Below are positions 58,075 through 64,000 of a stretch of DNA of 64,000 nt, one piece after another. Below the pieces are notes generated by a model, which was not told the DNA's origin, did not search any database, and was given only the letters and a program-made list of their open reading frames with translations. The stretch is from Castellaniella defragrans (GTDB lineage Bacteria; Pseudomonadota; Gammaproteobacteria; Burkholderiales; Burkholderiaceae_B). The position numbers and the translations under genes were made by a program. Where the stretch lies: the NCBI RefSeq assembly GCF_014203015.1, contig NZ_JACHIB010000003.1:1-64000 (forward strand). Direction: 5' to 3'. The first letter of the stretch is position 1. Every line of letters begins with the position of its first letter.

Positions 58075-59184
58075 TCAGCGGATGGTCAGCACTTCGCCCC
58101 ACGTGGGCGAGCCCAGCGTCAAGTCCCATGCACGAATGACCGGCACGAACTTGTCGGTGAGGATGCGCGTCTCGGCCACGGAGCCGTCGTCGCGCTCGGT
58201 GTACTCCGTCTGGAGCGTCTTCTCCTTGTGGGTATCACCTTTGACGACGAGCACGCGCCCGGTCCTGGACTTCACCACGCCGGAGATCGCGCCTGCGGCC
58301 AAGGCCAGGGCGAGATGCCAGTGCGACAAGGCCCGCGCCGGTGGCCGCAGCGACTGCTGCGCGGCGCCCAGGTGCGTATCGAGCGCCGGCCAGAGTCCTT
58401 GCAGCCGGCCGACTTCATCGGCGAACTGCTCGGGCTCCATCGTCACGCGATAGAAGTGCTCCGGCTCGGCCGGGCTGGCAGGGACGGTGTACGGCAGGAA
58501 CGGCCATTCGAGTGGCAGCTCCTCGGCTTCGGCGTCACCCTGTCCGATCTGCAGCAGCAGACCACGCATGACCTTGGCCGACTCCGACGCCTGGTCGCGC
58601 TGGCGAACCCGGCGGCCGAAGATCACTACCTGCTTGAACTGCGTTTCCACCGCACGGTAGATGCGCAGGTCGGCGAAATGGCGCGTCAGCCATCCGACCA
58701 GTTCGGCGTCGAGCACGTAGGACGGCACGATGAAGACCAGCACGCCGCTGTACTGCAGCAGCGGCAGCGCGCGCTGATAGAACAGCTTTTCCAGCCGCGC
58801 ACGGCCCTGGCCCTGATAGCCGATGTTGCCGTTCACGTCCTTGCTCAGGTCGCCATACGGCGGGTTCAGCCACAGCAGCCCGAAGGACTGGCGCGAGATC
58901 AGCGTGTCCATCAGGTCACCGTGGATGCAGCGATCGACCAGTTGCCGCGCGTGGCGGGCACGCTCGGCGTCGTACTCGACGGCGAAGGCCTGGACCTGCT
59001 CGCGCCCGAGGGCGTGGGCGGCTTCGGCGATCGCCACGCCTTCGCCGGCGCAGGGATCGAGGATGGACATGGAGCCGGGAGACGGCGCCAGTGCGGACAA
59101 GGCCCGCTCCAGCGTCGGCTCGTCGGTGGGGAAGTAGCCGTTACGAATGAAATTGCGCGCCAGGCGCGGAAACATGAGTGCCAT
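58075..59184 (-). CDS. DUF6094-type, SAM-dependent methyltransferase-like protein
   Basis: A 369-residue protein. Motif I ILDPCAGEGVAIAEAAHALG (about 40-60) and motif IV LLWLNPPYGDLSK (NPPY) are the marks of an N6-adenine or related class I methyltransferase. The C-terminal part (about 270-369, HWHLALALAAGAISGVVKSR) is specific to the DUF6094 family in ICEs and plasmids. Methylation target unknown: DNA is likely from context, and RNA is possible. ATG at 59184, in-frame upstream sequence is rejected. It has a leader hairpin. Confidence 0.82.
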   Translation of the reverse strand: MALMFPRLARNFIRNGYFPTDEPTLERALSALAPSPGSMSILDPCAGEGVAIAEAAHALGREQVQAFAVEYDAERARHARQLVDRCIHGDLMDTLISRQSFGLLWLNPPYGDLSKDVNGNIGYQGQGRARLEKLFYQRALPLLQYSGVLVFIVPSYVLDAELVGWLTRHFADLRIYRAVETQFKQVVIFGRRVRQRDQASESAKVMRGLLLQIGQGDAEAEELPLEWPFLPYTVPASPAEPEHFYRVTMEPEQFADEVGRLQGLWPALDTHLGAAQQSLRPPARALSHWHLALALAAGAISGVVKSRTGRVLVVKGDTHKEKTLQTEYTERDDGSVAETRILTDKFVPVIRAWDLTLGSPTWGEVLTIR

Positions 59185-59215
59185 GGATTTCTCCTGGTGA
59201 TGGATGAGGTAAGGC

Positions 59216-59238
59216 GGGCACGCGCGGCGCGCATGCCC
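59216..59238 (-). ncRNA. Leader hairpin upstream of the DUF6094 gene
   Basis: GGGCACGCGC-GGC-GCGCATGCCC, a 10-bp stem with one mismatch-like position around a 3-nt loop, 32 bp before the start. It lacks the separate inner CCCC/GGGG of the other copies but stands in the same place. Confidence 0.55.
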
Positions 59239-59249
59239 GTGGGGATGGC

Positions 59250-59900
59250 TCACGCCACACGCCGAAGCGGTGCGTTCGCGGCCAGTTCGTACTGCGTGGC
59301 GCCAAGGGTGCCGTTGCGGATCAGGTCGCCCAACGCCTTCGTCAGCGCCGGGACATCGAGGGCCAGCCGATGGCCTTCCAGCGGCCCGAGGGCCAAGGGA
59401 AGACCGGTCAGCATCCGCCGTGTCTGCAACAGCTCCAGCACGGTGTCGCGCCAGTGGTCTAGCAGTGGCAGCGGGCAGGTGTCCTGCACCAGCGTCCACA
59501 GCCGGTCGAGCCGGTGAGCGGAATCCCTGGGCAGAAGCGCCAGCGCGCTGGCGTTGGCCTTGTCTGGCTTCACGCAGCGACGATCGAACAGCCACACATT
59601 CGTCAGCGAACCGAACAACGTGCGCCGGTAGGCGCGTGTGATGCGCTTTTCCAGATTCTCGACGTTGCCGACGAAGACCGGGATGGATGCGCCCTGCTCG
59701 GTGATGACGTGGAACTGATCCAGCCCCTGTTCATCCCGGACGAGGGTCAGGCGGGCGAGGAACTCCTGAACGGCGGTGTCGCGCGCCCAGATCGAGAGAA
59801 AGACGAGATTGCCCTGCGCGTCACCGACGCAACCGTCGGCCATGAGGTCGGGGCATTCGTCGATGCGGTACAGAGGTTTCGCGGAAGAAGGTGCAGGCAT
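59250..59900 (-). CDS. Conserved ICE protein of unknown function (216 residues)
   Basis: A 216-residue protein: MPAPSSAKPLYRIDECPDLM, WARDTAVQEFLARLTLVRDE, TRAYRRTLFGSLTNVWLFDR and a C-terminal helical part (LLDHWRDTVLELLQTRRMLT). No known catalytic motif was recognised. Its place between the DUF6094 methyltransferase-like gene and the 121-residue protein gene is characteristic of ICEclc-type elements. Probably part of DNA processing. It has its own leader hairpin. Confidence 0.7.
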   Translation of the reverse strand: MPAPSSAKPLYRIDECPDLMADGCVGDAQGNLVFLSIWARDTAVQEFLARLTLVRDEQGLDQFHVITEQGASIPVFVGNVENLEKRITRAYRRTLFGSLTNVWLFDRRCVKPDKANASALALLPRDSAHRLDRLWTLVQDTCPLPLLDHWRDTVLELLQTRRMLTGLPLALGPLEGHRLALDVPALTKALGDLIRNGTLGATQYELAANAPLRRVA

Positions 59901-59923
59901 GGTGATGTCCTCTTGGAAATGAA

Positions 59924-59958
59924 GGAGCAACCACAGCCCGCGGGGCCATGCTCGCCCC
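59924..59958 (-). ncRNA. Leader hairpin upstream of the 216-residue protein gene
   Basis: The minus-strand stem GGGGCGAGCA pairs with UGGUUGCUCC (two G-U wobbles, one mismatch) around GCCC-CG-CGGGC. Outer and inner stems differ in sequence from the other copies but keep the arrangement. Confidence 0.5.
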
Positions 59959-59984
59959 GGTTGGGTGAAGGAAGATGCGTGCCG

Positions 59985-60350
59985 CTAGACAGCGCGGCCC
60001 GCGTGGAAGAGGTGAACCCGCTCGCGCCAGTCGGGGCTTTGCACTGGCGCCATGTCGAGATAGCGCAGCGGGCACGAGTAGTAGTACGGGTGCACGGACT
60101 CATCGAGGGACTTGTAGCCCCAATCGCCGCCCGAGCTTTCCAGCAGATGGCAGCCGATGTAGCAGACGGACTCACCGGCCGCGAGGCCCATGACGCCCGC
60201 CTGCCTGGCGGTGACGCGAACCACGGTCCACAGAACGTCGCCGTCCAGCGTGTGGTCGATGACTTCGCAGCAAGCGCGCTCGGATGCCTGCGGAGCGAGC
60301 AGCTCGCGGATCAACTGATCGCGCGTCTGACGAACGAAGGTCCAGCCCAT
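59985..60350 (-). CDS. Conserved ICE protein of unknown function (121 residues)
   Basis: A 121-residue protein: MGWTFVRQTRDQLIRELLAP, QASERACCEVIDHTLDGDVL, SVCYIGCHLLESSGGDWGYK and HPYYYSCPLRYLDMAPVQSP. Conserved Cys, Tyr and His residues suggest a compact fold. It is a regular member of ICE and plasmid gene sets (DUF6927-like, by memory), function unknown. The start ATG at 60350 has GGAGAC upstream, and extensions are not plausible. Confidence 0.7.
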   Translation of the reverse strand: MGWTFVRQTRDQLIRELLAPQASERACCEVIDHTLDGDVLWTVVRVTARQAGVMGLAAGESVCYIGCHLLESSGGDWGYKSLDESVHPYYYSCPLRYLDMAPVQSPDWRERVHLFHAGRAV

Positions 60351-60371
60351 GAGGGTCTCCTTGAAGAAAAG

Positions 60372-60405
60372 GCCGGAGCCCTCCCCGTCGGGGGAGAACC
60401 CCGGC
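60372..60405 (-). ncRNA. Leader hairpin upstream of the 121-residue protein gene
   Basis: Outer GCCGG/CCGGC and inner CUCCCC-GUC-GGGGGAG (on either strand) make a two-part hairpin 21 bp before the start codon. Same layout as the helicase and 101-residue gene leaders. Confidence 0.6.
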
Positions 60406-60439
60406 GGGTGGCGGAATGCCGCGCAAGGCGGCGGATGGA

Positions 60440-61051
60440 TCAGGCAGCTTTGAGGTGCCAGTCCTGGGACAACGGAGCGAACTCGTAGCCGAGCTTGTCG
60501 AGACGGTCGCGCTGCTGACGCAGCACACGACGATCCACGGTCGCATCGAGCTTCACGGTCTCGCCCAGGGGCCACAAGGCACCGAACAGCGCCGCGTCGT
60601 CTGCCTCGGCCGAGGCCGCAGCGGACACGGGAGCCGGTTCGCTGCCGAACGGCGTGGTATCGACCAGGGGATCGCGCGGACTGCGCGGCTTCGCCTTCGG
60701 CTTGGCCGGGGGCGTTGCCGGCACGGGCGCCTGCGCTTCCTCGTCGATCGGATCGACTTCCTGCGGACTCAGCCGGCGGGCTTCGTCGCGGCTTAGGGCG
60801 TCGATGTTGGACAGCGTCATCCCGCCCAGATGGGCGCGGATCTCGATGACCATGCGGCCGTTGGCGTTGTACGTGGAGGGGCGAATCTCGACGATGACGA
60901 AATCACCGTCGTACTTGCCCTCGCGGTACTGATCGAGCTCGGCGTTCTTCACGACGAACTCGCCGATCGAGGTCGCCAGGCGGCCGACGTTGAAGTCGCC
61001 GTTCCTGCCGTGGATGGTCTTGATGGCCAGTTGGCCGGGGATGGTGATCAT
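60440..61051 (-). CDS. DUF3275-family ICE protein
   Basis: A 203-residue protein. N-terminal domain about 1-105 (MITIPGQLAIKTIHGRNGDF then NVGRLATSIGEFVVKNAELD and DGDFVIVEIRPSTYNANGRM). An acidic/Pro-rich linker (PIDEEAQAPVPATPPAKPKA) leads to a C-terminal helix (LDATVDRRVLRQQRDRLDKL). This is DUF3275, common on ICEs, and its N-terminal half looks OB-fold-like. Function unknown, probably single-strand DNA related from its position beside the STY4534-type gene. Confidence 0.83.
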   Translation of the reverse strand: MITIPGQLAIKTIHGRNGDFNVGRLATSIGEFVVKNAELDQYREGKYDGDFVIVEIRPSTYNANGRMVIEIRAHLGGMTLSNIDALSRDEARRLSPQEVDPIDEEAQAPVPATPPAKPKAKPRSPRDPLVDTTPFGSEPAPVSAAASAEADDAALFGALWPLGETVKLDATVDRRVLRQQRDRLDKLGYEFAPLSQDWHLKAA

Positions 61052-61079
61052 GAAGGTCTCCTGCTGACGAAGAGAAGAC

Positions 61080-61101
61080 AAGGCCCCGGGGATGGGGCCT
61101 T
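61080..61101 (-). ncRNA. Leader hairpin upstream of the DUF3275 gene
   Basis: AAGGCCCC-GGGGAT-GGGGCCTT, a perfect 8-bp stem, 29 bp before the start. The gene gap is only 55 bp, so the hairpin fills most of it. It could also attenuate or protect the upstream transcript. Confidence 0.6.
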
Positions 61102-61106
61102 GCGGA

Positions 61107-61658
61107 TCAGAACGACTCGGCAACGGCCAATGCGGGGGCATCGGCTGCGTCGTCGGCAGCATCGGCGACGGGCTCGGAAGGCTCCGGTGCCGAGGCTTGC
61201 TGCGCAGCGGGCGCGTCGGACGTCACAGGGACTTCCGGCTCCCGCTCGTCGGTCTCGGTCGGCTTGGGTTCGGCCTTGTAGACGAGCTTGCCGTCGACCT
61301 TGATCCAACTGACGAACAGCAGGCGGGCCTTGAGGCTCACCCCCTGCTCGCCGGCACGCTTGCCCTTGGAGTAGGTGAAGGTGTCGGTCCACAGGTCGCC
61401 CAGGCGGAAGCCGATCATCACCTTCTTCTCGGCGTCGACCGCCTGAATGCAGCGGCGCACCAGGTGCTGCGCTTCCGAACCCGATACGCGCGTGTCGAAA
61501 CGCACGTACGAGACGTCATCGCTGGGACCGTTCAGAGCCGCGATGTCGCAGGCCAGGAACGCATCGCCTTTCTTGGGCTTCACTTCGCGGATGCGATTGA
61601 GATACCCGAGGCCGGTGATGTGCAGATCGAAGTAGGACTTTTCGGTGGAAGTGGTCAT
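61107..61658 (-). CDS. STY4534-family ICE replication protein (DUF3577)
   Basis: A 183-residue protein beginning MTTSTEKSYFDLHITGLGYL, then NRIREVKPKKGDAFLACDIA and DDVSYVRFDTRVSGSEAQHL. The N-terminal 130 residues look like a beta-rich, OB-like DNA-binding domain. An acidic Ala/Pro-rich tail follows (as in single-strand-binding proteins). This is the STY4534 family, described as ICE replication proteins. It is the first gene of the block and has the longest leader (61659-61880). Confidence 0.85.
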   Translation of the reverse strand: MTTSTEKSYFDLHITGLGYLNRIREVKPKKGDAFLACDIAALNGPSDDVSYVRFDTRVSGSEAQHLVRRCIQAVDAEKKVMIGFRLGDLWTDTFTYSKGKRAGEQGVSLKARLLFVSWIKVDGKLVYKAEPKPTETDEREPEVPVTSDAPAAQQASAPEPSEPVADAADDAADAPALAVAESF

Positions 61659-61682
61659 GGTGAATCTCCTGAGAACAATGAG

Positions 61683-61727
61683 GCGGAGACACACCCGACC
61701 CAGGCGGGGAAGGTGTGGAACCCCCGC
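61683..61727 (-). ncRNA. Leader hairpin upstream of the STY4534-type gene
   Basis: Outer GCGG/CCGC with further pairing of ACACC-type arms around a GGG/CCC core. It lies 25 bp before the start codon, directly after the longer structured leader at 61735-61866. The same succession (long leader, then hairpin) precedes radC. Confidence 0.5.
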
Positions 61728-61734
61728 GTGGGTT

Positions 61735-61866
61735 GATGGAACAGCTTGGTGGCATCGCCATCGAAAACCGATGGCCGTTCGCGCATGGATGCCGGTGCGA
61801 ACTCGGGTGATCAACGCGGTCGGAACCGCGTCGCAGCCTTGAAGATCGTGGCTGCCTGGGCATGTC
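61735..61866 (-). ncRNA. Structured leader element, copy 2 (STY4534 side)
   Basis: Related to 19437-19577 over its whole length. Stems visible on the minus strand are ACGCGGT-TCCG-ACCGCGT (perfect 7 bp), GTTCGC/GCGAAC and CCATCG-GTTTT-CGATGG. The first two also form in the other copy, with base changes that keep pairing. No open frame with protein-like composition covers it. Confidence 0.55.
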
Positions 61867-61877
61867 GCTGACGGACG

Positions 61878-62102
61878 TCAGCGGAACATGGCCGGAAGCG
61901 TGGCGCCGGGACGGCGCGCAGGCGAGCGGCAATCGGCACTCGCGGCTGTCCGCATTGGAGAGGCTCCCGGTCTCTCACAATCACCATAGAAGAAGGCGAT
62001 CGGTTCTGGAGTGGCATCGAACAGGTCGCACCGGCCGGCCGCGAAGCGCGCCAACTCGGCGTAGCTGGGGGCAACTCTGGAAACGGAAAAATCTTGCGCC
62101 AA
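61878..62102 (-). other. Doubtful ORF between merR and the STY4534 leader
   Basis: A 74-codon frame with a TTG start, beginning MAQDFSVSRVAPSYAELARF then AAGRCDLFDATPEPIAFFYG. The first half looks protein-like, but a likely terminator (62087-62119) lies at its start and no ribosome site is seen. It may be the remains of an ICE gene cut by the mer insertion. The 61659-62118 interval otherwise contains only leader elements. Confidence 0.25.
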
Positions 62103-62119
62103 GGGCCGAAGGCGCCCTT
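62087..62119 (-). terminator. Terminator-like hairpin at the merR stop
   Basis: AAGGGC-CGAAGGC-GCCCTT (62101-62119) is a 6-bp stem that begins at the merR stop codon. On the minus strand GGCGCAAGATTTTT follows, a weak U-tail. It probably ends the merR transcript. Confidence 0.55.
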
Positions 62120-62526
62120 CAGCAGCAGTGCAACGCTGCGATCAACGGGCATGAAACATTGCCGTGGTGCGCGTTGCACTCGGCCACCAGCTTCGACAGC
62201 GCCGCCTCCATCCGCTTGAGGTCCGCCAAGCGGGCGCGCACGTCGGCCAGGCGCAGGGCGGCCAATTCGGCCGCCTCGCTGCAATGCGTGCCGTCCTCCA
62301 GTTTCAAGAGCTGGCCGACTTCATCCAGACTGAAACCCAGGCGTTGAGCTGATTTCACGAACTTCACCCGCACCACATCCGCCTGCCCGTAGCGGCGGAT
62401 GCTCCCATGGGGCCGTTCCGGCTGAGGCAGCAGTCCCTTGAGCTGATAGAAGCGGATCGTCTCGACGTTGACCCCGGCTGCCTTGGCGAAGGTGCCGATG
62501 GTCAGGCTATCCGGTTCGGTGTTCAT
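62119..62526 (-). CDS. merR: MerR, mercury-responsive transcription regulator
   Basis: A 135-residue activator/repressor. The MerR HTH is at about 9-40 ([40 protein letters not shown]) and is followed by a dimerisation helix. The Hg(II)-binding cysteines C82, C117 and C126 are all present at the usual positions. The tail differs from the typical form: after SCPLIA it ends ALHCC, about 9 residues shorter than Tn501 MerR. The cysteines needed for sensing precede the change, so function is likely. ATG at 62526. Divergent from merTPA. Confidence 0.92.
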   Translation of the reverse strand: MNTEPDSLTIGTFAKAAGVNVETIRFYQLKGLLPQPERPHGSIRRYGQADVVRVKFVKSAQRLGFSLDEVGQLLKLEDGTHCSEAAELAALRLADVRARLADLKRMEAALSKLVAECNAHHGNVSCPLIAALHCC

Positions 62527-62531
62527 CACGC

Positions 62532-62562
62532 TTGACTCCGTAGTTAACTACGGAAGTAACGT
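62532..62562 (+). promoter_or_regulatory. mer operator-promoter
   Basis: The -35 element is TTGACT (62532-62537) and the -10 is TAACGT (62557-62562) with a 19-bp spacer, the classic MerR-type distorted spacing. The spacer contains the perfect 18-bp palindrome TCCGTAGTTAACTACGGA (62537-62554). MerR represses here without Hg(II) and untwists the DNA to activate with it. The merR promoter overlaps on the other strand. Confidence 0.93.
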
Positions 62563-62598
62563 TACAGCATCAAGCGAAACCTCAAAAGGAGAAACCTC

Positions 62599-62949
62599 AT
62601 GTCGGAACCGCAATCCGGGCGTGGTGCCTTGGCCGCCGGTGGCCTGGCCGCCATCCTTGCCTCGACCTGCTGCCTCGGCCCGCTGGTGCTGGTCGCGCTC
62701 GGCTTTTCCGGCGCCTGGATCGGCAACCTCACCGTGCTGGAACCGTACCGGCCGATCTTCATCGGTGCAGCGCTCGTCGCGCTGTTCTTCGCCTGGCGCC
62801 GCATCTTTCGGCCGGCCAACGCTTGCAAGCCGGGCGAGGTCTGCGCGATTCCGCAGGTTCGCACGACCTACAAGCTCATTTTCTGGATCGTGGCCGCCCT
62901 GGTGATGGTCGCGCTCGCCTTTCCCTACGTCCTTCCGCTGTTCTACTGA
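62599..62949 (+). CDS. merT: MerT, mercuric ion transport protein
   Basis: A 116-residue inner-membrane protein with three hydrophobic segments (about 12-35, 50-70, 92-112). Cysteines C24-C25 in ASTCCLGP in the first helix and C76/C82 in ACKPGEVCA on the cytoplasmic loop match those that pass Hg(II) from MerP to MerA. The ATG follows AAAGGAG. It is the first gene of the mer operon, 36 bp after the -10 element. Confidence 0.95.
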   Translation: MSEPQSGRGALAAGGLAAILASTCCLGPLVLVALGFSGAWIGNLTVLEPYRPIFIGAALVALFFAWRRIFRPANACKPGEVCAIPQVRTTYKLIFWIVAALVMVALAFPYVLPLFY

Positions 62950-62961
62950 CAGGAGATCATC

Positions 62962-64000
<1,039 letters not shown>

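Noticed and set aside
57568..61740. CRISPR array from the repeated G/C hairpins
   Set aside because: The hairpins differ in sequence, are spaced by whole genes and each stands in a leader. There are no equal spacers and no cas genes.

Overview
The window is high-GC proteobacterial DNA. A short chromosomal stretch (about 95-6405) is followed by a large integrative and conjugative element (ICE) that starts at the 3' end of a tRNA-Gly gene and runs off the right edge. The chromosomal order (ampD, a PP0621-type gene, a CcsA/YpjD-type gene, ffh, bfr, thiS, a proline iminopeptidase gene, trmB, tRNA-Gly) and the protein sequences suggest a betaproteobacterium of the Burkholderiales, most likely Alcaligenaceae (Bordetella/Achromobacter-like). 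This is judged from memory of gene content, not from a search. The first 94 bases are the end of an IS630-family element that interrupts a VOC-family gene.

The ICE has the gene set of the ICEclc/PAGI-2/SPI-7 group (MobH relaxase, G-type mating-pair-formation system). Left end, 6.3-13.9 kb: attL, tyrosine integrase, a divergent regulator pair (an orphan LysR effector domain and an XRE protein), the relaxase gene traI broken by an in-frame TAG, a polypyrimidine candidate oriT region, an AbiEi/AbiEii toxin-antitoxin pair and a DUF3742 gene. Transfer block 1, 13.9-28.1 kb, all on the minus strand: TraG-like protein, TIGR03755/03756/03757, RadC, a DsbA-like protein, the VirB4/TraC-type ATPase, TIGR03751/03752/03749, a PFL_4703-type protein, TIGR03750/03745/03758 and RAQPRD. 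Transfer block 2, 49.1-55.1 kb: TIGR03747, the TraD coupling protein, TIGR03765, a lytic transglycosylase, TIGR03759, an anchored coiled-coil protein and a PilL-type lipoprotein. DNA-processing block, 55.3-61.7 kb: a DEAD/DEAH helicase, conserved ICE proteins, a DUF6094 methyltransferase-like protein, DUF3275 and an STY4534-type replication protein.

Cargo (28.2-49.1 kb) separates the two transfer blocks. It begins with wreckage: an HTH gene and an SNF2 helicase gene fused by deletion to a YhaV toxin remnant, IS3 pieces, an AraC fragment, a truncated ene-reductase gene, a 1.8-kb IS3-family element, an sHsp20 gene with its HTH partner (the head of a TLPQC-like stress locus), and IS1595 debris. 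An intact module follows: LysR regulator, YeiH-type exporter, NTF2-like protein, ECF sigma and anti-sigma factors behind a good ECF promoter, DUF305 protein, beta-propeller, Tat-exported sulfite-oxidase-family molybdoenzyme and di-heme cytochrome c. This probably handles sulfite or another envelope stress. An IS91-family element then truncates a UvrA-like gene, which lies next to an NhaA-thioredoxin fusion gene carrying a second in-frame TAG. At the right edge a mer operon (merR, merT, merP, start of merA) gives mercury resistance.

The most interesting unexplained signal is in the DNA-processing genes. Nearly every gene there, and radC 40 kb away, has a strong compact hairpin in its 5' leader. 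The two longest leaders (radC and the STY4534 gene) also share about 130 nt of related sequence with conserved stems. This looks like a shared post-transcriptional or promoter control of an ICE regulon, probably related to the published radC RNA motif.
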